Part shown: positions 43,022 to 52,576 of the stretch, in pieces
Layout: every line of letters starts with the position of its first letter
How positions within the stretch are numbered: position 1 is the first letter of the stretch
Origin: VRUE01 sp963718775
GTDB taxonomy: Bacteria > Actinomycetota > Thermoleophilia > Solirubrobacterales > 70-9
Length of the DNA stretch: 64,000 nucleotides
Direction: 5' to 3'
NCBI GenBank assembly: GCA_963718775.1
Contig: OY970377.1
Location: forward strand, 558,001 to 622,000
Notes under the pieces: generated by a model
Told to the model about the DNA's origin: nothing
The model's database searches: none
What the model saw: the letters and a program-made list of their open reading frames with translations, nothing else
Translations under genes and position numbers: made by a program

Positions 43022-43459
43022 ATGCGGAGATGCGGGCGCTGTGGACGCAAGAAATCAGTTGAGGACTTCGCCTGGCGCCGGAAATCCAGAGGCCAGCGGG
43101 ACAACTACTGTCGCCCGTGTCGTGCCGAGTACAAGCAGGAGCACTACGCGGCAAATCGCCAGCGATACATCGACTCAGCGATGCGGCGCAAGCGAGTCTT
43201 GGTCGCCGAACGGATCGCGTTCCTGGTCGCGTATCTGCGCGAGCATCCCTGTGTGGACTGCGGTGAGACCGACCCAGTCGTGCTGGAGTTCGACCATCTC
43301 AGGGACAAGGAGTTCGGCATCGGGCAGGGCCTTCGAGACCGCGAGTGGCAGAGCGTCTTGGACGAGATGGCAAAGTGCGAGGTGGTTTGTGCAAACTGTC
43401 ATCGTCGTCGCACCGCTCAGCGGGGCGGCTTCGCACGTGCGGTGGTAGCTCAACGGTAG
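43022..43459 (+). CDS. HNH endonuclease-like zinc protein ending inside tRNA-Gly
   Basis: 145 residues. N-terminal zinc finger (CGRCGRKKSVEDF, then CRPCRAEY), a basic helix, and an HNH-like C-terminal with CVDCGETDPVVLEFDH and CANCHRRRT. The last eight codons and the TAG stop are part of tRNA-Gly (43439 onward), so the two genes overlap by 21 bases on the same strand. It is typical of small HNH proteins of phages and genomic islets; possibly a decayed homing-type element. The ribosome site is weak (TTGGAGCT). Confidence 0.8.
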   Translation: MRRCGRCGRKKSVEDFAWRRKSRGQRDNYCRPCRAEYKQEHYAANRQRYIDSAMRRKRVLVAERIAFLVAYLREHPCVDCGETDPVVLEFDHLRDKEFGIGQGLRDREWQSVLDEMAKCEVVCANCHRRRTAQRGGFARAVVAQR

Positions 43460-43509
43460 AGCCTCGCCCTTCCAAGGCGATGATGCGGGTTCGATTCCCG
43501 TCCGCCGCT
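43439..43509 (+). tRNA. tRNA-Gly (TCC anticodon)
   Basis: 71 bases. Acceptor GCGGTGG/CCGCCGC, D arm GCTCAACGGTAGAGC, anticodon stem TCGCC with loop CTTCCAA, and T arm CGGGTTCGATTCCCG. Its 5' part is also the end of the HNH gene. Confidence 0.95.
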
Positions 43510-43546
43510 CTCAAGTTCGGGGCCCCAGCGTCGATGCAGCCCGTCG

Positions 43547-44761
43547 ATGGGCTGGCGATCTCGGACACGCGGCATCCTCGCGCTGGCCCTCGCGGCAGGA
43601 TTGCTTGTGCTCGCCGGCTGTGGCGACTCCTCGGACGACAGCGGCGGCGAAGCGTCGTCGAGCGAAGCCGATCTCGTGTCCTGGCCTTCGTTTGGCCGGG
43701 TGCCCGAGCGCACGCAATACCTGCCTGCCGAGAGGCGCTCGCTCAATCCGCCGCTGCGCGAAGCCTGGTCGATCAACACACACGCGCTGATCGAGTTCCC
43801 GCCGGCGGTCGCCGACGGCGTCGCCTATGTCGTCAACAAGTACGGCAACGCCAAAGCGGTGCGGCTCCGCGATCGCAAGATCCTCTGGGAACGAGTCACC
43901 GACCCGAAGGACTCCGGCACGCCAACCGACGTGACCGCGCCGGTCTACCACCAGGGCAAGGTCTTCTTCGCCTACGTCGACGGCAACCTGGTCGCCGTTG
44001 ACGCCGCGACCGGCAAGCAGGCCTGGAAGCGCGAGCTGGCCGGCCATCTCGAATCCTCGCCGATGGCGGTTGGCGGCACGCTCTACCTCGGCACCGACAA
44101 GACCAACGTCGTCGCCGTGGACGCCGCCGACGGGACCGTGCGCTGGCAGTTCAACTCGCCGGCCGCAATCAAAGCCAGCCCCAGCTTCCACAACGGCCGC
44201 GTCTTCGTCGCCGACTACGAGAGCGGCATGTTCTGCCTCGACGCCGAGGACGGCGGGCTGCTCTGGCGCACCAATACCTCAAAGGCGCCGCCCTACGGCC
44301 AGGGCGGCTTCTACTCCTCCCCCGCGATCGGGTTCGGCCGCGTCTACGCCGGTCGTGACGACGGCACGATCTTCGCCTTCGACGAAAAGACCGGCAAGGT
44401 CGCCTGGTCCTTCCCGACAAACAACTTCGTCTACGGCTCCCCCGCCCTCGCCAAGGTCCCCGGCACGCCGCCGACCGTCTACATCGGCTCCTACGACGAG
44501 CACTTCTACGCGCTCGATGCGCGCACCGGCAAACAGGAGTGGCGCTATGCGGTTGGCGGCCCGGTGCCGGGAACGGCGACCGTGATCGGCCACACCGTCT
44601 ACACCTCGAGCTTCAAGACCCGCGATGCCATCGGCATCGACGTCCGTACCCACCGCAAGACCTTCCAGATGCGCCAGGCTGGCTACACGCCGATGGTCTC
44701 CGACGGTCGCCGCCTCTTCCTGATCGGCTACTACGAGCTGATCGGCCTCGAACCGCAGTAG
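43547..44761 (+). CDS. PQQ-like beta-propeller lipoprotein
   Basis: 404 residues. A lipoprotein signal ends in LLVLAGC. At least six propeller blades repeat motifs such as GNLVAVDAATGKQAWKRE, VVAVDAADGTVRWQF, IFAFDEKTGKVAWSF and FYALDARTGKQEWRY. BamB-like or PQQ-repeat proteins do not always bind PQQ. Probably an extracytoplasmic scaffold; function unknown. It starts 37 bases after tRNA-Gly. Confidence 0.85.
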   Translation: MGWRSRTRGILALALAAGLLVLAGCGDSSDDSGGEASSSEADLVSWPSFGRVPERTQYLPAERRSLNPPLREAWSINTHALIEFPPAVADGVAYVVNKYGNAKAVRLRDRKILWERVTDPKDSGTPTDVTAPVYHQGKVFFAYVDGNLVAVDAATGKQAWKRELAGHLESSPMAVGGTLYLGTDKTNVVAVDAADGTVRWQFNSPAAIKASPSFHNGRVFVADYESGMFCLDAEDGGLLWRTNTSKAPPYGQGGFYSSPAIGFGRVYAGRDDGTIFAFDEKTGKVAWSFPTNNFVYGSPALAKVPGTPPTVYIGSYDEHFYALDARTGKQEWRYAVGGPVPGTATVIGHTVYTSSFKTRDAIGIDVRTHRKTFQMRQAGYTPMVSDGRRLFLIGYYELIGLEPQ

Positions 44762-44775
44762 CTTCCTCTCCGCAG

Positions 44776-45507
44776 ATGAAGATCGAGATGCTCAACGTCG
44801 GATGGATGACCGCCCCGGCAGCGCTCTGGCGAAAAGACGATGACCCGGAGAAGCGCGTCCGCCTGCCGGTCCCCGCCTACGTCGTCGAGACCGACAGCGA
44901 GCGGATCCTGATCGACACCGGCCTGCACCCCGGCGCCTGCGCCGACGCCGCGAGCTTCTACGACGGCGCCCCGGCGCTGAGCTTCTTCTCGTTCGAGCTC
45001 GACCAACCCGTGCACGAGCAGGTCGACCCCGCGACGCTGACCAAGATCGTCCTCACCCACCTGCACTGGGACCACGCCGGCGGCCTCTCGCTGCTGCCCT
45101 CGAGCATCCCGATCGTCGTCCAGCGCCGCGAGTGGGAAGCCGGCGGCGACCCCGCGGCGATCGAGCGCAACTTCTACTTCCCGCGCGACTACACAGACGA
45201 CAAGCGCGAGGTGGTCCTCGTCGATGGCGATCACGACCTGCTCGGCGACGGCTCGATCGAGCTGCTGCTCACTCCCGGCCATACCCCGGGCCACCAGTCC
45301 GTCCGCATCGGCGACGACCTGATCCTCGGCGCCGACGTCGCCTACTTCGCCGCGGGGCTGGACGACCAGCGCTTCCCGCCCTTCGGCGACGACCAGGCCG
45401 AACAGCTGCGCTCGGCCGAACGCCTCCGCGCCCTGCGCGACGCCGGCGCCAACGTCGTCCCCGGCCATGACCCCGACGTGCTCCGCCCCGGCCCGGTGGC
45501 CGGGTAG
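44776..45507 (+). CDS. AHL-lactonase-type metallo-beta-lactamase hydrolase
   Basis: 243 residues from ATG 44776. Metal motif THLHWDHAGG, with GHTPGHQS and later GADVAYFA and VPGHDPDVL. The N-terminus resembles the AiiA/AttM lactonase group (VRLPVPAYVVETDSERILID). It could degrade N-acyl homoserine lactones or other lactones; only family-level evidence. 14 bases after the propeller gene, so likely one operon. Confidence 0.8.
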   Translation: MKIEMLNVGWMTAPAALWRKDDDPEKRVRLPVPAYVVETDSERILIDTGLHPGACADAASFYDGAPALSFFSFELDQPVHEQVDPATLTKIVLTHLHWDHAGGLSLLPSSIPIVVQRREWEAGGDPAAIERNFYFPRDYTDDKREVVLVDGDHDLLGDGSIELLLTPGHTPGHQSVRIGDDLILGADVAYFAAGLDDQRFPPFGDDQAEQLRSAERLRALRDAGANVVPGHDPDVLRPGPVAG

Positions 45508-45518
45508 CGGAGGGACGA

Positions 45519-46040
45519 CTACGCGGCCGCGCCTGGCTGGCGCGTGCTGAGCTGGACGATCGGGATCGTCCGGTTCGCCTTCGCAGCTTCCCGGCGGTAC
45601 GCGGCGTAGGGCGCGAAGACGCGGTCGGCCAACGCCCAGAGTCGCTGGCGCTCCGCCTCGTCGGCGACCACCGTCGCCCGCATCGGGATGCCGCCGAAGC
45701 TGACCTCGGGATCGGCCTGGAGGTTGTGGAACCAAGCCGGGTTCTCGGGCAGGCCGAGTTTCGAGGCGACGATCGTGACCTTGTCGCCGTCGTGGAAGTA
45801 GATGACCACGTTGCGCCGCGGCTCGCCGCTCTTCGCGCCGCGGGTCTCGAGCAGGGCGGTGGGCATGACGAGGCCCATGCCGAAACGGCCCCCGGTCAGC
45901 CGCATCAGCCACGGGTCGAGCTTCCAGACGATGTGCATTGACATGAACCGCCCCAGGCGGGTGTTGGCAAGCGCCGCATAGACGCGGCTGAGCAGGCCGG
46001 GGCGGCGCGTCGGGTCGACGTACTTGAGCGGAGCGGGCAT
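45519..46040 (-). CDS. Deazaflavin-dependent (DUF385) oxidoreductase
   Basis: 173 residues. Ddn-like split barrel: TALLETRGAKSGEPRRNVVI, then LGLPENPAWFHNLQADPEV, the family signature. Uses F420; homologs act on various substrates including nitroimidazoles. Converges with the lactonase gene. Confidence 0.9.
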   Translation of the reverse strand: MPAPLKYVDPTRRPGLLSRVYAALANTRLGRFMSMHIVWKLDPWLMRLTGGRFGMGLVMPTALLETRGAKSGEPRRNVVIYFHDGDKVTIVASKLGLPENPAWFHNLQADPEVSFGGIPMRATVVADEAERQRLWALADRVFAPYAAYRREAAKANRTIPIVQLSTRQPGAAA

Positions 46041-46319
46041 CGCAGCTCCTAGCCGTGACTACCGGCGTCAGGCTGCGCAGCGGGTGGGCCGGGGCAGATC
46101 GAGAGAACGTCCCCGGCCAAGCGCTCACCGCGGCGGTCGATAGCCAGCGCCCGCCGCTTGTCGTTCGCGGCACTCGGATCGCTCCACGGGGAATTGGAGA
46201 GGCTGGAGTTCAGCTCCCCGGTCGTCAAGGTCAGGTTCCCAAGCCGATGCAGGTGTTTGTCCGCGTCTCAGCCTCCACGAGGACGGCAGAATACCCCGAT
46301 AGTCAACCCCCTGACCGCC

Positions 46320-47123
46320 ATGGCAAACCATCTCGACCATTTGCTCGCCATTGACCGCTTCACTCGCGAAAGCCCTCTGGGCTGTGTCTCGAGTGGCTAC
46401 GAAATGCACGCGATCGCGCAACGCGCGCAGCTGGTGGCCGCCAACGACAAGTCCGCTGCGCGCTGGACCGGTGAGCTCGTCGAACTGGGCTACCTGATCC
46501 ACGGCCCGAAGTCGTTCGGCGATAGCCGGCCAACTCCACCCGGCAGGATGTGGGGCGACTCTCAGCTGCAGATGTTCAACGACTACAGGGTGACCGCCGA
46601 CGGCCGCAACGAGGCCGACCGCATGCGCCGGCTCACGCGCGAGCAACGGACCGATGAGGCGCTCGGCAACGGCATGCCGTCCCTCGTTCGGCCCTGGATG
46701 GACGGGCCACAGCAGCGCGCCATCGCCACGGCCGTCGGAGCCCTGCGGGCAGCGCTCGACGGCGGCCAGCACAGCGCGGCCATCGGAGCGGCGAAGGACC
46801 TCGCCGAGGCAGCCTGCAAGGTCGTCATCGAGGGCAGCGGCCAAACGGCTCCGCAGAGGCAATCTCTGCCAGCCCTCTTCAAGCAGGCAAGGACAGCGGG
46901 GTCGGCGGACGGGAATGGCGGCGACAACCTCGGCCGCAGCCTCGCCGCAACGGTCCAGCGGCTCGCTGAGCTACGCAACGCCGCAGGGGCCGGCCACGGG
47001 CACGCCTCGCTGCCAAAGCTCTCGGAGCGTGAAGCGCTCCTGGCCGCGTCGGCGGCAACCGCCATTGCCGACTACCTCTTGGCGGACGACGAAGCAACGG
47101 AGCCTGGACAGCACGCGTCATAG
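46320..47123 (+). CDS. Abortive-infection (Abi_C/HEPN-like) family protein
   Basis: 267 residues from ATG 46320; the frame is open upstream but the extra part looks non-coding. N-terminal 110 residues have HLLAIDRFTRES and an alpha/beta pattern with the partial winged helix GYEMHAIAQRAQ. The C-terminal domain matches the abortive infection C-terminus: KDLAEAACKVVIEGSGQ, LPALFKQAR, LAATVQRLAELRNAAGAGHG with the RN...GHG core, and AAATAIADYLLADDE near the end. Such HEPN-like domains are RNases in phage defence. It stands alone on the strand, with a long non-coding lead (46041-46319). Confidence 0.75.
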   Translation: MANHLDHLLAIDRFTRESPLGCVSSGYEMHAIAQRAQLVAANDKSAARWTGELVELGYLIHGPKSFGDSRPTPPGRMWGDSQLQMFNDYRVTADGRNEADRMRRLTREQRTDEALGNGMPSLVRPWMDGPQQRAIATAVGALRAALDGGQHSAAIGAAKDLAEAACKVVIEGSGQTAPQRQSLPALFKQARTAGSADGNGGDNLGRSLAATVQRLAELRNAAGAGHGHASLPKLSEREALLAASAATAIADYLLADDEATEPGQHAS

Positions 47124-47228
47124 AGCTCCCGCTTGCCTCTTCCTGGCGTAGGACAGAATGATGCGCGTAATCGTCCCTTTCTCGGGGAGACACCAACGAG
47201 CGGGATAGCCACGCAGAGGAGCGAGCCC

Positions 47229-49088
47229 ATGGATTCAGGAAGGCAACTTCACCGCTCCGGCCGGCTGCACCGCTGGGTGCCCGGGATCAAGCTCATCCAG
47301 CAGTACCCCGGCCAATCCGCTCGACCCGACCTGGTGGCGGGGGTCGTGCTGGCCGCGATCCTGGTGCCGCAGGGAATGGCCTACGCGGAGCTCGCCGGCC
47401 TGCCGGCGGTCACCGGCCTCTACACGACGATCGCCTGCCTGGTCGGCTACGCCCTCTTCGGGCCTTCGCGGGTCCTGGTGCTCGGGCCCGACTCCTCGAT
47501 CTCGCCCCTGATCCTCGCTTCGATCACGCCCCTGCTGGTCGTCGGAGACCCGGGGTCGGCGATCGTCCTGGCGGGCATGCTCGCGATCTTCGTCGGCCTG
47601 ATCGAGATCGGCCTCGGCCTCGGCAAGCTCGGGTTCGTCGCCGACCTGCTCTCGAAAGAGGTGCAGGTCGGCTACATGAACGGCCTCGGGATCACGATCA
47701 TCGTCGGACAGCTGCCGAAGCTGTTCGGGTTCTCGACCGACGCCGACTCGTTCCTCGGCGAGCTGAAGGCGTTCGTGGAAGGCCTCGGCCAGACGCACAC
47801 CGCCACGCTCGTGCTCGGGCTCGCGGTCCTCGGCATCCTGCTCCTGCTCCCGATCTTCACCAAGCGCCTGCCGGCGATCCTCGTCGGAGTCGTGGCGGCC
47901 ACCGTCGTCTCGGCGGCCTTCGGCCTGGCCGACCACGGGGTCGCGACGGTCGGGTCCCTGCCCCAGGGAGTGCCCACCCCCGGACTTCCCTGGACGAATG
48001 CCGGCGACGTCCCGGCGCTGCTGCTGGCGGCGCTCGGCATCACCCTGGTCTCGCTGACCGACACGATCGCGACCGCGACCAGCTTCGCGGCCCGACGCGG
48101 AGACGAGGTCAAGCCCGATCAGGAGATGATCGGCGTCGGGGCCGCGAACGTGGCGGCCGGCTTCTTCCAGGGGTTCGCGGTCTCGACGAGCGGCTCGAGG
48201 ACCGCCGTCGCCGAGCAGTCGGGGGCGAAGACCCAGCTGGCCGGGCTGGTCGGGGCCGGGCTGGTCGCGGCTCTCCTTCTCTTCCTCAACTCACTGCTCG
48301 CCGACCTGCCGCAGGCGGCGCTCGCGGCGGTGGTGATCGCCGCGGCGATATCGCTGATGAACCTGCCCCTGCTGCGCCGCTACTACGAGATGCGCAGAAG
48401 CGCGCTCGGCGTGTCCCTGGTGGCCACCGCCGGGGTCGTGCTCCTCGGCGTCCTGCAGGGAATCGTGGTCGCGGTCCTGCTGGCGATCATCCTCTTCTTC
48501 CGCCGCAACTGGTGGCCGCACGGCGCGGTTCTGGGACGCCCCGAGGGATTGGAGGGATGGCACGACGTCACCGCCTACCCCGACGCCAGCGAGGTCCCGG
48601 GCGTTGTCGTCTACCGCTGGGAGGCGCCGCTGTTCTTCGCCAACTCGGGAAGGTTCCGCGACGAGATCAGGCGGCTCGCGCGCGAGCGCGAGCCCGACTG
48701 GATCGTCCTGCAGTGCGAGGCGATCACCGACGTCGACGTGACCGCGGCGGAGATGCTCGAGCAGCTCGACCGCGAGCTGAACGCGTCGGGGATACACCTC
48801 GCCTTCGTCGAGCTGCGCGATCGCCTCAAGCAGCTGACGCTGCGCTACGGGCTGATGGACACGCTCGACAAAGATCACTTCTATCCCTCCATCGAGGCGG
48901 CCATCGCCGCGATTCGATTGGAGGGCGGCGCTAGGAAGCGGCTAGCCCGATCGGCATCGAGACTTGCTCAGCCCAGGGTCGCGCCCTCGACTGACGCCGA
49001 TGGCGCTACGTCTGGAAGCCGCATCATCCGGAAGGCGTTGAACAGCCCGAGGAGTCCGGCGAGGATCGGGACGAGCAGGGCCACCTGA
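47229..49088 (+). CDS. SulP family anion transporter with STAS domain
   Basis: 619 residues as the frame stands. Around twelve membrane helices, with GVVLAAILVPQGMAYAEL, GLPAVTGLYTTI, PSRVLVLGPDSSISP and SGSRTAVAEQSGAKT. The STAS domain starts near residue 465 (GVVVYRWEAPLFFANSGRF, then DVTAAEMLEQLDREL). It likely moves sulfate, bicarbonate or other anions. The last 50 residues are antisense to the end of the MFS gene and may not be real; the natural end is probably near 48940. Confidence 0.88.
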   Translation: MDSGRQLHRSGRLHRWVPGIKLIQQYPGQSARPDLVAGVVLAAILVPQGMAYAELAGLPAVTGLYTTIACLVGYALFGPSRVLVLGPDSSISPLILASITPLLVVGDPGSAIVLAGMLAIFVGLIEIGLGLGKLGFVADLLSKEVQVGYMNGLGITIIVGQLPKLFGFSTDADSFLGELKAFVEGLGQTHTATLVLGLAVLGILLLLPIFTKRLPAILVGVVAATVVSAAFGLADHGVATVGSLPQGVPTPGLPWTNAGDVPALLLAALGITLVSLTDTIATATSFAARRGDEVKPDQEMIGVGAANVAAGFFQGFAVSTSGSRTAVAEQSGAKTQLAGLVGAGLVAALLLFLNSLLADLPQAALAAVVIAAAISLMNLPLLRRYYEMRRSALGVSLVATAGVVLLGVLQGIVVAVLLAIILFFRRNWWPHGAVLGRPEGLEGWHDVTAYPDASEVPGVVVYRWEAPLFFANSGRFRDEIRRLAREREPDWIVLQCEAITDVDVTAAEMLEQLDRELNASGIHLAFVELRDRLKQLTLRYGLMDTLDKDHFYPSIEAAIAAIRLEGGARKRLARSASRLAQPRVAPSTDADGATSGSRIIRKALNSPRSPARIGTSRAT

Positions 49089-50569
49089 AGGGAGCGATTC
49101 GTCGCGTCCGTGTTGATGCTGACGATCTCGTCGCGGACCGCTTGCGGCTCTTCGGCGAGCAGTCGCTCGAGCTGGGTGTTGCTCGACGACTTCGGCGTCT
49201 TCGTCCAGCTTGTCAGCGATCTGCTGCTGCTGGGCGGCTGGGATCACGTTGCTCGCCTCGGTCATGTTGGTGAAGCTGAGCGAGAGGACGGCCAGCAGGA
49301 TTCCTCCGGCCATCGCCAGCCCGAACGACAGCCCGAAGGACCCCGCGGCGGAGTTCACCCCGGCCGCCTCGCTGATCCGCTCCTCGTCGATCGAGGCCAG
49401 CGTGTAGTTGTTGAGCTGGGAGACCAGCAGGCCGAGCCCGGACCCGGCGATCGCCAGGGGGATGACGAGGTACCAGCCGGAGTCCGCTTCGGGCACGAGC
49501 GGGACCAGCAGCGCCATGCCGATCGTGCTCAGCGCGAATCCCAGCCGGATGATGGCGGCCGGGCGGCGATCTCCCGCCCTCCGCCCCGCCAGCATCGCCG
49601 CACCGAACATCGTCAGCGAGAGCGGCGCAAGGGTCAGGCCGGTCTGCATCGCGTCGTACTCGAGCGAGATCTGCAGGAAGATCGGCAGCGCGATCATCGC
49701 CCCGCCCAGGGTGATGTTCTGGAGCGCCTGCTGGGAGATCCCGATCCTGAAGTGCGGGAGCCTGAACAGGTCGGGGTCGAGCAGGGTCACCTTTCCCTCC
49801 CGGTGGCGCCGAACGAGCCAGCGGGCCAACGCCGCCAGCGCCAGGGCGCCGATCCCGATCGTCAGCCCGACGAACTCCCCTCCCTCCTGCCAGACCAGGA
49901 TGCCGAGGACGACGCCGCCCATGCCCAGGACCGAGAGGAAGGCGCCCGGTCGCGTCGATGTGCCGGGAGCCGGTGTACGGCACGTCGCGGATCGAGCTTG
50001 ACGTTGAGCAGCACGATCGCGATCACGACGAGCTCGAGCAGGAAGCCCACGCGCCAGGAGAGGAAGGTGGTGACGAAGCCGCCGAGCAGCGGTCCGACCG
50101 CCGCGGCGACAGCGGCCGACGCGCCGACCAGCGCGTACGCCTTCTTCCGGGCCGCGCCCTCGAAGTTCCCGCGGATCAGCGACTGCATCGCGGGCAGCAG
50201 CAGCGAAGCGCCGAGACCGCCGATGATCGCCCAGAAGACGACGATCGCGCCGAGGCCCTGGGCCAGCGTCATCGCCAGGGCGCCGGTCGCATAACCCAGC
50301 AGACCCAGCACGAAGGCGCGTTTGCGCCCGATCAGGTCGCCGACCTTGCTGCTGATCAGGATGAACGCCGCCGAGACCAGGGCCTCGAGCGCTATCGCGG
50401 ACTGGACGCCGCTGACCGTGGTGTCGAGATCCCCGACGACGGCGGAGATCGAGACGTTCATCAACGAGGTGTCGACGACGAGCACGAACATCGCCATCGC
50501 CAGCAGGAAGGCCAGCCGCGAGCTGCCGGCTGCCTCCTCCGCGGGGGCGGCAGCCACCGCCCGCGTCAT
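48968..50569 (-). CDS. MFS drug-efflux transporter, DHA2-like (three frameshifts)
   Basis: About 533 residues joined. Starts at ATG 50569 (MTRAVAAAPAEEAAG). First helix MFVLVVDTSLMNVSISAVVG is the DHA2 motif; GDLIGRKRAFVLG is the loop 2-3 signature. Fourteen helices are likely. Shifts near 49983 (before VPYTGSRHIDATG), 49955 and 49185 cut it; the frame after the last contains SNTQLERLLAEEPQAVRDE and ends near 48968. It overlaps the end of the upstream AI-2E gene by four bases, so they are one operon. Confidence 0.8.
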
Positions 50570-51761
50570 GGACCTTGGTCGGTGGCGGTGGGATCGGCCG
50601 GCCTGGGCTCGGCTGGGTCTGCCGAAGAGCGGGAGGCGGTGAGCTCGGCGGAGATCCTCACCGCCGCGGAGACGAGGGGGGCGGCGAGGATGAGGCCGAT
50701 GGTGCCGAAGAGGCAGCCGCCGGCGATGGTGGCGATCAGGACCGCCAGGGGGTGAAGGTCGAGGGCGGCGCCGTAGGCGATCGGCTGGACCAGCTGCTGG
50801 AGCACGCCGTTGGCGAGCAGGACGATCACCGCGATCGCCAGGGCCGCCTCGGGCCCCTGGCCGCCCAGCGCGATCAGGACCGCGAACGCCCCCGCCACCC
50901 AGGCGCCGAGGTAGGGCACGTAGCCGCCGAGGAAGGTGACGACGGCGATCGTCCCCGGCAGCGGCACGTCGAGCAGCAGCGCCCCGGCGCCGACCAGCAG
51001 CGCGCTCCAGGCGGCGACGATCGTGACCCCGACGAAGTAGCCGCGCAGGGAGCGGGACACCTGCCCCATGACGGTGCGGGCGAGCGGGACCGGCATGCCG
51101 AGGTGGCGCTCGACGAACCTGCCAAGCGTCGGCGCGTCCTTGAGCATGAAGAAGAGGCTGATGGCGGCGAAGGAGAGGAAGACGGCCAGCGAGGCCAGCT
51201 TGTCGACGCCGCCGAGCAGGCCGTCGGTCAGGGCCTTGAAGCCGGCGCTGATCGAGGCGCTCGCGTGCTGGTTCGCGTCAGCGGCGGTGGACGAAGCCAC
51301 GCCCAGGCCTCGGAGCCCACGACTCGATCTCGTCCGCGCCGGCGTGGAGTCTGCCGCTGAGGCTGTCAGCCTGGCTGGCGATGCCGTTCATGACGATGAC
51401 ACCGACGCCGATGCCGATCAGGACGATGCCGAGGAAGACGAGCACCGCACCGGCTCCCCTCGGCACCCCGTGGCGCTTCAGCCAGTCGACCATCGGCACG
51501 GTGACCGAGGCGACGATCGCCGCCGTCACCACCGGCATCACGATCGTCTGCGTCTGCGCCAGCAGGAAGATCGACTCCGACCAGCGCCGCGCCCACCCCG
51601 ACGAGGAGCCAGGCGCTGAAGCCGAGGTCGCGCAGCCAGGCCGGCGCCGAGAACATCCCGCTCAGCTCGGCGGGATCGATCTCGATGACTTCTTCTTCGG
51701 GGGGCGCGCTCTCGCGGCCGGGCCGCCACAGCCGCCCTCGGATCGCGCGCCTTGGACTCAT
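50566..51761 (-). CDS. AI-2E family transporter (two frameshifts)
   Basis: About 398 residues joined. ATG 51761 begins MSPRRAIRGRLWRPG, followed by the first helix region. Later AI-2E family traits: PMVDWLKRHGVPRGAGAVLV, LGGYVPYLGAWVAG and LIATIAGGCLFGTIGLILAA. Breaks lie near 51587 and 51306. The family exports small molecules, possibly signals. Coupled with the MFS gene by ATGA. Confidence 0.8.
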
Positions 51762-51812
51762 CGCAGCGCCGGACGATACGCGGCGCCCCCGACACGGCCG
51801 CGGAGTCGCGCG

Positions 51813-52576
51813 GTGACCGCGGCGGCGCGGGTCACCTACGTCGGCCACGCGACCGTCCTGGTCGAGATGGACGGCGTCCGCCTGCTCACCGATCCGGTCC
51901 TGCGGCGCCGGATCGGCCCGCTGCGCCGCCACGGGGCGGCTCCCGACCCGCGACTGGCGGAGGGCGTCGACGCGGTGCTGATCTCCCACCTGCACCACGA
52001 CCACGCCGACGTGCCCTCGCTGCGCCGGCTGAGCAGGACGGTGCCGGTGCTCGCCGCGCCGGGGGCGGGGGACTTCCTCGCGCGGCTCGGCTTCGGCGAC
52101 GTCCGCGAGCTCGCCCCCGGCGACTCCGCCGCCGTCGGCGGCGTCCGCGTCACCGCCACCGAGGCCAACCACCCGCCCAGCGGGCGGCGCTTCGAGCGGG
52201 CCTCGCGGGCGGTCGGCTTCGAGCTGAGCGGACAGCGGCGCATCTACTTCGCCGGCGACACCGACCTCTTCGACGGCATGGAGACGATCGGCGGCGGCGA
52301 GCTCGACCTCGCCCTGCTGCCGATCTGGGGCTGGGGCACGAACATCGGCGCCGGCCACCTCGACCCCGAGCGGGCGGCGCGGGCGGCGGCGCTGCTCTCG
52401 CCGCGAGGCTGGTGGTGCCGATCCACTGGGGCACGCTCTACCCGCTCGGCCTGGCGCGGCTGCGCCCCGAGCCGCTGCGCTCGCCCCCGCGCGCGCTCGC
52501 CCGCTGGATGCGCGAGCTGGCGCCTCAGTCGGAGCTGCGGGTGCTGGCGCCGGGCGAGGCGACCTCGCTGGCGTAG
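51813..52576 (+). CDS. MBL-fold hydrolase (UlaG/NAPE-PLD-like, frameshifted)
   Basis: About 254 residues from GTG 51813. VTYVGHATVLVEMDGVRLLT, then LISHLHHDHADVPSL, EANHPPSGRRF, YFAGDTDLFDGM and WGWGTNIGAGHLDP define this group. One base is missing near 52403, after which LVVPIHWGTLYPLGL follows in the other frame. It diverges from the AI-2E gene. Its end overlaps the convergent phosphatase by 52 bases. Confidence 0.8.
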
